Assembly: GCA_963205035.1 (NCBI GenBank)
Contig: CAUJII010000065.1
Span: forward strand, 1 to 43,947
DNA: 43,947 nucleotides
Direction: 5' to 3'
Source of the DNA: Spirochaetota bacterium
GTDB lineage: Bacteria; Spirochaetota; Leptospiria; Turneriellales; Turneriellaceae
The notes below the pieces were generated by a model. That model was given only the letters and a program-made list of their open reading frames with translations. It ran no database searches and was not told the origin of the DNA. The translations under genes were made by a program, and so were the position numbers. Below are positions 16,114 to 23,374 of the stretch, one piece after another. Positions within the stretch are counted from its first letter, which is position 1. The number at the start of each line of letters is the position of its first letter.

Positions 16114-18135
16114 TCACGGACCGGGCGACACACAACGAACATAATAACTACTTGTCTTAAGGCTGGGGGGGTTGAGACCATTGAGGAAAAAGACGTGCCA
16201 CGCGTTCGTCGTATTGTTCACATACGTAGTAGACGACCAATAATTGCTAGCAACTGTTGCCGGGAAAAGAGCGGTATCAATAGCAGGGTTAACTTTATTC
16301 TTATCGACAATGCTCAAAAGCTCGTTCATCGAAGGCAGTCGCCACGTTTTTCCAGCGAGCGTTAAGTTTTTGCATGTGTCGAGCGCGGTTTGCCAAGTTT
16401 GGGTGGAAGCTGTCCCTGTTCCACAATTGGTACCCGATAGACCCACACTACATTGTTGCCAAATAAGCCCCGTTTTGCTATCAGTTACGGTGCCATTACC
16501 GTTGTCGGTAAAGGGGGCTGGGGAGGCATACGGACCAGGCGTCACACAACGAACAGAATAAATATTTGTCTTAGGGAAGCTGTAGTTGTAGCCAAACCCG
16601 AAAGCGGCGAGCCACGCGTTTGAAGTATCGAACACATACGCAGTAGACGACCAAGAGCTAGCAACCGTCGCGGGAAAATACGCCGCCGTAATCGATGGGT
16701 TAAACACCCCATAATCTATAATCGTTTCCAGTTCTGCACTGGTCGGCAACCGCCACGTCTTAATGCCCGCATAGCCCGCCCCGCTGTTGGCGGTATTAAG
16801 TGCCGCGCATTGGTTCACGGCGTTGTTCCAACTCATCGTCGAAGCGGTGCCGGTGGCACAGGTGGCTCCCGACAGCCCTTCACTACAAGTTTTCCATACT
16901 AAACCCGTCGTGTTGTCTTTGGTGGTGTAATCGCTTGTGTACGTCGCATGCTGTGTGGGCCCTGTGAAACTGCGCGCGTTGGGTGTGTTGGCGAAGTCAC
17001 CGTCTTGACCGGTAATCGTCTGTGGGCAAACCGCCATGGCACCATCCCCACTGGCTCCCGAACTGCACGTCGTCTGCCCCGTATCGGCAATCGTGAAATT
17101 GCGACCCGCCCATGTTGTTTTGAATGTCTGCTGCACTTGCGCTGCGATGGTGTTCCCTGCCCCATCTTTCAAATCAGCGGCGGCAATGGTATAGCGGATG
17201 TTCGAGTTCTCGGGAAACCAATACCAACTTAGAGTAATCGTGAGCGTGTCGTTCGTGGCCGATGTGGCGCCCCACGTAAACGTGCTGCCGGTGTTGGGTG
17301 TTACAACCCAAGTGCCCGTTGCCGACTCCACCTCTGTCGTGAGGGTAGGCGTGGTCGTCTGCATGCTCTCTGAAAACTGCAGCACAATTTTTGCCGTGCA
17401 GGGGGCACCACTGCACACAGCGACACCGGTGGCCGAGTTGGTGGGGGTTGAGGCGATTAACATCGGAATACCGGCTTTACCGTTTATCGAAACGCCTGTG
17501 GCATAGTTAGTCGCTTGGTCGTACGCAAACGCTTTGTAATAATAAATGGTGCCGTCGGTTAAACCCGTATCCATTATAGAGGTACCCATGGCGTTAAAAA
17601 CTACCGTCCCGTCGGTGGGCCCCGTGGGGTCGCTCCCCAATTTGCGGAGCACTTTGATACCCGCTAAATCGCTGTCGCCAGGGTTAGTCCACGAGAGAGC
17701 AATTTGGCCGTTGTACGTAATAATTTTGAGGTTCGTTACTGGGCCCGGTGCTGTGTTGTCGAACGTGTACACCCCGCTCGTCACGGCTGAGTCATCCATC
17801 TCTGCCTTGCAAGCCATCGCCTTGATGTTGAGGCCATTGGTAATGGGAGTTACCGCCGCGCTATAAACTGTACCCGCCGCGCACGCTGTTTTCGTGGCGG
17901 CGCATGAAGGGGATGTCCCATCTGTTGTGTAGCAGAGCGTCGCCCCCGCTGTGTCGGTTTGAATGGCCACGTTTGCGGGCAACGGATTGAAAGGCCCGGC
18001 AGGTGGAGTGAATGCCGGTGCGGCGACTTGCCCCGGCGGGGTCTTTTTCGCATCTTTGTCAGATTGGTTTAGATAACCATTACAGGTTGCCACACTTAAA
18101 GAAAGCAACGCGAATAAAAAAATCTTAAATTTCAT
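16114..18135 (-). CDS. Multidomain lipoprotein with two Lcl C-terminal (DUF1566) domains
   Basis: The 673 aa protein has a signal with a possible lipobox (FALLSLSVATC, Cys18). A linker and a chitobiase-like C-terminal domain follow (about 40-125; AGATLCYTTDGTSPSC). Next come a fibronectin type III domain (about 132-222; LSWTNPGDSDLAGIKV), a Big_5/Ig-like domain (about 225-340; VLQFSESMQ) and two DUF1566 domains (about 380-540 and 550-673; TGLVWKTC, TWRLPTSAELETIIDYG, YWSST-type repeats). Tandem DUF1566 modules are typical of surface lipoproteins in Leptospira-like spirochaetes; a binding role is inferred. The start overlaps the end of the barrel gene by 11 bp, so the two are probably exported partners. 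A phage-type variable lectin fold is a known relative of this domain. Confidence 0.85.
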   Translation of the reverse strand: MKFKIFLFALLSLSVATCNGYLNQSDKDAKKTPPGQVAAPAFTPPAGPFNPLPANVAIQTDTAGATLCYTTDGTSPSCAATKTACAAGTVYSAAVTPITNGLNIKAMACKAEMDDSAVTSGVYTFDNTAPGPVTNLKIITYNGQIALSWTNPGDSDLAGIKVLRKLGSDPTGPTDGTVVFNAMGTSIMDTGLTDGTIYYYKAFAYDQATNYATGVSINGKAGIPMLIASTPTNSATGVAVCSGAPCTAKIVLQFSESMQTTTPTLTTEVESATGTWVVTPNTGSTFTWGATSATNDTLTITLSWYWFPENSNIRYTIAAADLKDGAGNTIAAQVQQTFKTTWAGRNFTIADTGQTTCSSGASGDGAMAVCPQTITGQDGDFANTPNARSFTGPTQHATYTSDYTTKDNTTGLVWKTCSEGLSGATCATGTASTMSWNNAVNQCAALNTANSGAGYAGIKTWRLPTSAELETIIDYGVFNPSITAAYFPATVASSWSSTAYVFDTSNAWLAAFGFGYNYSFPKTNIYSVRCVTPGPYASPAPFTDNGNGTVTDSKTGLIWQQCSVGLSGTNCGTGTASTQTWQTALDTCKNLTLAGKTWRLPSMNELLSIVDKNKVNPAIDTALFPATVASNYWSSTTYVNNTTNAWHVFFLNGLNPPSLKTSSYYVRCVSPGP

Positions 18136-18814
18136 AATTTGCCCCCACTAAAATTTGTGTCCCTAAAAAGAAGTGACCGTCGTCGATGAAGAATTGTTGC
18201 CGTAGCCCCGTGGTGAGTCCCCAGCGTTGGTTGAAATTCAATTGGTAGCGCATGCCGAGTTCTGCAAGCCCCATGCCGAAATTATTTTTGTTATCGATCA
18301 TGCCGCCTGCATAGCCGCCGGTCGCCAAAACTGCGACGCTGTGCTTGCCGTGCGCCCACGCGCTGTACGTGAGCCCCGCCTGCGCACTCATCGCCCATGC
18401 GGGGATTGTCTCGGCTAAAAAGCGCCCTCCGTCTAAGAGAGTAACTATTCCCATTTTTTGTAAAAAACCCGTTTTGAATATGCCATGGTACGCTGCGGAA
18501 AGATGCAAACCCGCCATGCCGATTTTTTCCGTGGAAACGACTTTGTCGGCGTAAGGCATGCCGCCCGACGCGCCCAAGGTAAACGTGAATCGTTTGGCGG
18601 GGGCATTCAGCGTTGCAGCGACGTCTTCAGGATTCGGGGCTTCTTGACTCATGGGAGTAGTCGCTTTGCCTTTGGCGCCTTTTGTAGGCACAGCCATTTG
18701 TATTTTTTTATTTGTTTTTGCGGGCGCGTTGGTCTGCGCAAGTAAAGGAAGAGAAAAAATAAGAAAAGAGAAAACTGCTATGCAAGCGAGTTTTATTGGT
18801 GTAGTCTTGCTCAT
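18125..18814 (-). CDS. Predicted exported outer-membrane beta-barrel-like protein
   Basis: The 229 aa protein has a cleavable signal (MSKTTPIKLACIAVFSFLIFSLPLLAQ). A Lys/Pro/Ala-rich periplasmic linker of about 60 residues follows. The domain has alternating beta strands with Gly and aromatic residues (FTFTLGASGGMPYADK, GLTYSAWAHGKHSVAVLATGGYAGG, QILVGANYEI). The last residue pattern and strand periodicity fit an outer-membrane barrel of 8 strands or so, but no family is recognised. The start at 18814 has GGAGG 8 nt upstream; 20 upstream codons in frame are rejected. It overlaps the DUF1566 lipoprotein gene and is transcribed first. Confidence 0.65.
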   Translation of the reverse strand: MSKTTPIKLACIAVFSFLIFSLPLLAQTNAPAKTNKKIQMAVPTKGAKGKATTPMSQEAPNPEDVAATLNAPAKRFTFTLGASGGMPYADKVVSTEKIGMAGLHLSAAYHGIFKTGFLQKMGIVTLLDGGRFLAETIPAWAMSAQAGLTYSAWAHGKHSVAVLATGGYAGGMIDNKNNFGMGLAELGMRYQLNFNQRWGLTTGLRQQFFIDDGHFFLGTQILVGANYEI

Positions 18815-18862
18815 ATCGACGGCCTCCGTGTAAGAGGAACAAAGATATATATATCTATAATT

Positions 18863-18868
18863 TGTCAA
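18863..18868 (-). promoter_or_regulatory. Possible -35 box (TTGACA) of the barrel/lipoprotein operon
   Basis: A perfect TTGACA on the minus strand is followed by a TATA-rich run (TATAGATATATATATC), but no hexamer fits a 17-bp spacer well. Confidence 0.35.
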
Positions 18869-18900
18869 TAGCAAAGCGTGGGCAAGATATCATTCCCCAC

Positions 18901-18992
18901 CGTAGAGACGCCCCACCGGTGCGTCTCCCAACAAAATGCGCCCTGCCAACAAAATGCCCCTAAAATCAGAGACGCCTCACCGAGGCGTCTCT
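18901..18992. repeat. GTAGAGACGCC palindromic repeats after pgeF
   Basis: CGTAGAGACGCCCC (18901-18914) with a partial GCGTCT arm is the first copy. AGAGACGCCTC (18968-18978) with GAGGCGTCTCT (18982-18992) around ACC is the second, a perfect 11-bp stem touching the pgeF stop codon. It may serve as that gene's terminator. An ACAAAATGC motif sits between the copies, as in the 15981-16068 pair. Confidence 0.75.
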
Positions 18993-19694
18993 TTACCCTG
19001 CCTGATTTATACGGCGCCCTTTATGAGTTCGATAGATTAGCGCAAAATTGCGATCAGAATCCCCCGCGCGCGCAGAGTACCAGTCGGCACTCGTCAACGT
19101 GTCGGCACTCTGCCAGAGAATCCGTTCGCTCTGAACACCCAACGCATCAAATTCCGCCACGAGGACTGCTTTAAGGTCGAGTAGGTATTTGCCGTTTTCA
19201 AGCGGCGTCGACGCCATGGGATTGAATTCGTTCCGAACGTCTTCGTCCACTTCGTAGGATGTCTGTGCAATAAAAGGTCCCACAACAAATTGCAAGTCTT
19301 GCGTCTTAGCTCCCACGACGGCCAGCGCTTTCGAGAGAGCTTTCTTCTTGAGGCCACGCCATCCCGCATGGACGGCACCCAAAATATTTTCAGTACGCGA
19401 AAGAAAAAGAATCGGTATGCAGTCCGCAGTGCGTATGAGAAGTCCGGTGTTGTCTTCGTGAGTGAGAAGAATGTCGGCCTCGCCCACACAACGTATTCCG
19501 CTTCCTAAGCCGTCGACAACCGCAACGCTATCGCCATGGACTTGGTCGGCGTAGTTTAAGCTCGCAAGCCACGGCCGCAGATCGCGGAGTTTTTGATAGC
19601 ACTCCGGTAAATTTTTTGCTGCAAATTTTTCGTCTTTGCCAATAAACTCCGTGACTGCAATGCCGAAAGGTGTGATGAAGCGCGAAAAAAACAT
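18993..19694 (-). CDS. pgeF: Purine nucleoside phosphorylase / multicopper-like LACC1 family (YfiH, PgeF)
   Basis: This family hydrolyses or phosphorolyses purine nucleosides and repairs misincorporated peptidoglycan residues. The active-site residues are visible: DQVHGD (H53), RTADCIP (C92) and HAGWRG (H109). The 233 aa match the family. The ATG at 19694 overlaps the lepA stop by one base (TGATG); an open frame continues 45 codons upstream inside lepA and is not used. The paired lepA-pgeF arrangement suggests read-through transcription. Which of the family's activities applies here is not visible. Confidence 0.9.
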   Translation of the reverse strand: MFFSRFITPFGIAVTEFIGKDEKFAAKNLPECYQKLRDLRPWLASLNYADQVHGDSVAVVDGLGSGIRCVGEADILLTHEDNTGLLIRTADCIPILFLSRTENILGAVHAGWRGLKKKALSKALAVVGAKTQDLQFVVGPFIAQTSYEVDEDVRNEFNPMASTPLENGKYLLDLKAVLVAEFDALGVQSERILWQSADTLTSADWYSARAGDSDRNFALIYRTHKGRRINQAG

Positions 19695-21502
19695 CAGTCG
19701 CCGGTTTTCAGAACAGACAAGAACGCCTCTTGTGGGATTTCCACCGAGCCAATCATCTTCATCCGCTTCTTGCCTTCTTTTTGCTTTTCCAAAAGTTTTC
19801 TCTTGCGTGTGATGTCTCCGCCATAGCACTTTGCGGTCACGTTCTTGCGGAGCGCGCTAATAGTCTCGCGTGCAATGACTTTGCCTCCAATCGCCGCTTG
19901 GATTGCAATTTGGAATTGGTGTTTCGAGATATGCTCTTTAAGCTGTTCGATGACTTGCCTTCCGCGGGTTTCCGCCGCGTTCTTGTGCACAATCATCGAG
20001 AGCGCATCGACACGGTTTGCGTGGACCAAAATATCGAGCTTAACGAGCGTACTACGTCTATACTCCGCAAATTCATAATCGAGGCTTGCGTACCCGCGCG
20101 AGACGCTCTTTAGGCGGTCGTAAAACTCAAAAATCATTTCGGCCAAAGGCACAAGGTAGATAATCTGCACCGTTGTTTGGTCGAGATAATTGAGAGAAAC
20201 ATTTTCGCCGCGCTTGTCGGCCAAGAGTTGGAGGATGGCTCCCATGTATTCCGAAGGAGATATGATCGAAACCTTCACATAAGGCTCTTCGATGCGATCG
20301 ATTTCTCCGGGATCGGGAAACTCCGCCGGGTTGTTGAGCGTCATCATCGGCTTGTGCTGAAAATAAATATTGTACGTCACCGAAGGCGCGGTCGTGAGAA
20401 GGTTCAATCCAAACTCGCGCTCGAGACGCTCTTGCACAATCTCCATGTGTAAGAGCCCTAAGTAGCCCACACGAAAACCAAACCCTAAGGCTTCGGAACT
20501 TTCGGGTTCGTAAATAAGTGCCGGGTCGTTCAACGCCAGCTTGTCCATCGACTCTTTGAGAAGCGGGTAGTCGTCTCCATTTACAGGGAAAAGACCTGAA
20601 AAGACCATCGGCTTCACTTCTTTATATTTGAAGAGAGGCTCTGCCGCACGCTTCGAGGCAAGAGTAATGGTATCGCCTAACATGACGTCGGCCACGTTCT
20701 TGATGCCAGTTACAATATACCCGACTTCGCCTGCCTTGAGGCTCTGCTGTGGCACGAGCTTTAATTGAGAAATACCAATTTCATTGACCGAATGCGTCAC
20801 TTCTTTGCGCATGAAAAAAATCTGCTCGCCTTTCTTGAGCTCGCCGTCGAACATACGAATTTTTTCGACAACCCCTCGGTAAGGATCGAAGTACGCATCG
20901 AAAACCAATGCGCGAATTTCTCCCACCGATTTTTCTTTCGGCGCTGGAATTTTTTCGATGACCGCCTGCATAAGCGCTTCGACGTTGATGCCCGACTTCC
21001 CTGAGACTGCAACGGCATCGTCGGGGTTGAGCCCAAGAGAGTCTGCAATCTGTCGCTTAGTTTTTTCAATATCTGCCGACGGTAAATCAATCTTATTGAT
21101 GACGGGTAAGATGTAGAGATCCGCCTCGAGCGCAAGATAAAAATTCGCCAGCGTCTGCGCTTGCACCCCTTGCGTTGCGTCGATGAGAAGAAGCACTCCC
21201 TCGCACGCGGCAAGCGAGCGCGACACCTCATAAGTAAAATCGACGTGCCCCGGAGTATCGATGAGATTAAAAAGATACGTCTCACCGTCTTCGCCTTTCC
21301 AGTAAAAAGAGGCGGAGTTACTTTTTATGGTAATGCCACGTTCGCGCTCGATGTCAAGGCTATCCAAAATTTGGTCTTTGCCGGTGCGCTCGTCGGTGAG
21401 CTTGCCCAACGCCAAGAGCCTATCGGCGAGCGTACTCTTGCCGTGGTCGATGTGCGCAATAATAGAAAAATTGCGTATATGCGTTTGGGGGATGTCTGGC
21501 AT
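19694..21502 (-). CDS. lepA: Elongation factor 4 (ribosomal back-translocase)
   Basis: A translational GTPase that promotes back-translocation or assists ribosome biogenesis. G1 IAHIDHGKST, G2 ERGITIKSN, G3 DTPGHVDF and G4 NKIDLP lie in the N-terminal G domain. EF4-specific elements follow, including YGGDITRKRKLLEKQKEGKKRM at the C-terminus. The start at 21502 (MPDIPQTHIRNFSII) gives 602 aa, the usual length; 24 upstream codons are not conserved. There is no obvious Shine-Dalgarno. It is directly coupled to pgeF. Confidence 0.97.
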   Translation of the reverse strand: MPDIPQTHIRNFSIIAHIDHGKSTLADRLLALGKLTDERTGKDQILDSLDIERERGITIKSNSASFYWKGEDGETYLFNLIDTPGHVDFTYEVSRSLAACEGVLLLIDATQGVQAQTLANFYLALEADLYILPVINKIDLPSADIEKTKRQIADSLGLNPDDAVAVSGKSGINVEALMQAVIEKIPAPKEKSVGEIRALVFDAYFDPYRGVVEKIRMFDGELKKGEQIFFMRKEVTHSVNEIGISQLKLVPQQSLKAGEVGYIVTGIKNVADVMLGDTITLASKRAAEPLFKYKEVKPMVFSGLFPVNGDDYPLLKESMDKLALNDPALIYEPESSEALGFGFRVGYLGLLHMEIVQERLEREFGLNLLTTAPSVTYNIYFQHKPMMTLNNPAEFPDPGEIDRIEEPYVKVSIISPSEYMGAILQLLADKRGENVSLNYLDQTTVQIIYLVPLAEMIFEFYDRLKSVSRGYASLDYEFAEYRRSTLVKLDILVHANRVDALSMIVHKNAAETRGRQVIEQLKEHISKHQFQIAIQAAIGGKVIARETISALRKNVTAKCYGGDITRKRKLLEKQKEGKKRMKMIGSVEIPQEAFLSVLKTGD

Positions 21503-21574
21503 AGAGGGGTTCTTTGAGAGCGACTCACAGAACGAGAGTTTTTGACAGAGGGTAAAGCCAAATAGGTGTGGCAC

Positions 21575-21625
21575 GGGCGCGGGATAAATCAGGTGGGGAT
21601 TCTTACGCTTAAGAAAAAAATTGCC
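21575..21625. repeat. Half copy of the palindromic element, overlapping the aminopeptidase start
   Basis: GGGCGCGGGATAAATC (21575-21590), then AGGTGGGGATTCTTACGCTT, matches the left arm at 8079-8113 with few changes. The downstream AAAAAAATTGCC also resembles the 8114-8128 segment. The right arm is absent. The GTG at 21593 used as the start lies in the repeat. A shorter 14-base match, GGGCGCGGGATAAA, ends the same gene at 22660-22673. Confidence 0.65.
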
Positions 21626-22672
21626 CTGGGCTTTCTTGTAATAGTTATTACATTAGGCGCAATAAACTTTTCCTGGGTAGGCTATGTAGCGCACCTCGCA
21701 AGACACCAAGCGGGAGTTATTTTCGGCAAGGAAAAAATCGCAGAAAGACTCCAATCTCCCACGCTCGACGCGAATGAAAAAAACCTCCTCCAAGAAACTC
21801 TGAAGATTCGCGCTTTTCTTGAAAAAGCCTACGGCCTCCAAAACTCGAAAAGCTACCGTTATTTCTACGACTTGAAAAGAAATTACTTAGGATTCAACAT
21901 CACTGTAGTTCCGCGCTTTAGTCTCAAGCCCGAAGCGTTCCATTTTTGGCCGATCGGTAGCTTCGACTACTTGGGTTTTTTTGATCTGAACTTAGCCGAG
22001 TCCTGGGCGGAGCGCTACAGAAAAAAAGGGTACGATGTGTACCTTTCCGAAATCGGAGGCTATTCCACGTTGGGTTGGTTTGAGGACCCGCTCTATTCGA
22101 CGCAGCTCAAGGGCCGCGCGGTGGGGCTGGTTCTGCTCTTGGCACACGAGCTTGCGCACGAAAAACTCTATTTCAAGAACGACACGATGTTTTCGGAGCT
22201 CTTGGCGTCTTTTATTGAAAGAAAAGCAGCGCGGGCATACCTCATCGCAACGGGGCGCAAGGTGGCCAGCGAGAAAGAGAAAGAAGCATACGCACTCCTC
22301 GTTAAAACTTTTAGCGCTCGTGTCGATAAGCTCAAGATGGAGTTAGAAGCTCTATATAACCTTTCTATCGCCGACACGGAAAAACTCCACAAGAAGGAAC
22401 AGCTACTCGCCGTGTTTCGAGAGTGGCTCGTTGGCCACAAAACCCTCCGCCAAAAAATACCGGCGGCGCGCGAACTCGCTGCTATAAAAGATCTCAACAA
22501 CGCAGTTCTTGTGCAGTTCCATCGCTACAACCCCATGCGCACGCAATTTTCCACCGTCTATGAGAAGTGCGAAAAAGTTGCTCAACCGTTCGGCTGTTTT
22601 TTTGACGCTCTGGCGCCGTTAAAAGACTATACAAAGAACCAGCGCAGGGAGTGGTTAAAGGGCGCGGGATAA
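21593..22672 (+). CDS. Putative membrane-anchored aminopeptidase (PF10023 type)
   Basis: The 359 aa protein has an N-terminal membrane anchor (KKKIALGFLVIVITLGAI) and the predicted-aminopeptidase core. GGYSTLGWFEDPLYST is followed by the zinc motif LLAHELAHEKLYFKND (H185, E186, H189) and a Glu in MFSELLASFIERKAARAYL. The rest is helical with a C-terminal CEK...CFF pair. GTG at 21593 is chosen because the hydrophobic anchor follows it; an upstream ATG at 21566 would add nine residues. The start lies inside a dispersed repeat. It is divergent from lepA. Activity is inferred by motif. Confidence 0.8.
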   Translation: MGILTLKKKIALGFLVIVITLGAINFSWVGYVAHLARHQAGVIFGKEKIAERLQSPTLDANEKNLLQETLKIRAFLEKAYGLQNSKSYRYFYDLKRNYLGFNITVVPRFSLKPEAFHFWPIGSFDYLGFFDLNLAESWAERYRKKGYDVYLSEIGGYSTLGWFEDPLYSTQLKGRAVGLVLLLAHELAHEKLYFKNDTMFSELLASFIERKAARAYLIATGRKVASEKEKEAYALLVKTFSARVDKLKMELEALYNLSIADTEKLHKKEQLLAVFREWLVGHKTLRQKIPAARELAAIKDLNNAVLVQFHRYNPMRTQFSTVYEKCEKVAQPFGCFFDALAPLKDYTKNQRREWLKGAG

Positions 22673-22679
22673 AAAAAGG

Positions 22680-22707
22680 TTGACGCTGGTAATAAAAAAG
22701 TATGACT
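22680..22707 (+). promoter_or_regulatory. Weak promoter candidate of the second toxin-antitoxin operon
   Basis: TTGACG at about 22680 is followed after 15 bp by TATGAC, about 10 bp before the antitoxin start. The spacer is short and an overlap with the TAA of the previous gene is possible, so this is only tentative. Confidence 0.3.
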
Positions 22708-22712
22708 CAAGT

Positions 22713-22958
22713 ATGAAAATTGCGATTTCGATCCCTGACGATATTTCCGCATGGATAACGCAAGAAGCAAAGAAAAAACAAATTTCGCGTAGCCGCATCA
22801 TCGCCCACGCCCTCGGTGAATATCGGCAGCGACAGAGAAATCATAACTTGCTCTTGAAACTCAATGACGCACTCGACGGAGCAAACGAGAGCCCATCCAC
22901 TCGCACGACCTATAGAGCGAACCACCGCCGTCTCATCAAAAATGAGGATCGATTTTAA
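22713..22958 (+). CDS. Ribbon-helix-helix antitoxin (MazE-like)
   Basis: The 81 aa protein has a typical MetJ-type ribbon-helix-helix N-terminus (MKIAISIPDDISAWITQEA, then KKKQISRSRIIAHALGEY). Its disordered C-terminus (TTYRANHRRLIKNEDRF) probably neutralises the toxin. The gene overlaps the next by 17 bp. The start ATG at 22713 is preferred over one at 22680. It differs in family from the DUF2281 antitoxin at 11225. Confidence 0.8.
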   Translation: MKIAISIPDDISAWITQEAKKKQISRSRIIAHALGEYRQRQRNHNLLLKLNDALDGANESPSTRTTYRANHRRLIKNEDRF

Positions 22959-23295
22959 CCAAGGAGATATCTACTGGATTGACCTCGCCGACCCTATCGG
23001 TTCGGGGCCAGGTTTTAGGCACCCACACATAATCATTCAAAACGATATTTTTAATCAGAGCAAAATCAACACAACCGTCGTTTGTGTGCTGTCGTCGAAT
23101 CTAAAACGAGCGGCAATTCCCGGAAACGTCTTACTTCCTAAAAAAAATACCGGACTCGCGAAGGATAGCGTCGCCATCGTCACTCAAATTGTAACCGTGG
23201 ACAAATCACAGCTTGGCGATTTTGTCGGCAGAGCAACAAGAGCCCAGCTTAAGAAAATTCTCGACGGTGTTTTGCTTATGCTACAGCCAAGTTAA
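22942..23295 (+). CDS. MazF/PemK-type toxin, second module
   Basis: The 117 aa protein has QGDIYWIDLADPIGSGPGFRHPHIII (the first strand, with the RPxxII-like turn as RHPHIII), then NTTVVCVLSSNLKRAAIPGNV and the VTQIVTVDKSQLGDFVG strand. This is a good match to the MazF/PemK fold. The ATG at 22942 is chosen as the family start; the frame is open 26 codons upstream within the antitoxin. It is less similar to the toxin at 10912. It is not known whether the two antitoxins cross-talk. Confidence 0.88.
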   Translation: MRIDFNQGDIYWIDLADPIGSGPGFRHPHIIIQNDIFNQSKINTTVVCVLSSNLKRAAIPGNVLLPKKNTGLAKDSVAIVTQIVTVDKSQLGDFVGRATRAQLKKILDGVLLMLQPS

Positions 23296-23374
23296 ATAGC
23301 ACACACCATAGGCGTTCTTCGCGAATCTACGCGCAAAACCAAGCCCCCACCCGAACCTGCATACGGTTAAAAGA

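Noticed and set aside
19694..19829. Extended N-terminus of pgeF
   Set aside because: The extra codons overlap lepA, are basic and unconserved; the coupled ATG at 19694 fits the family.
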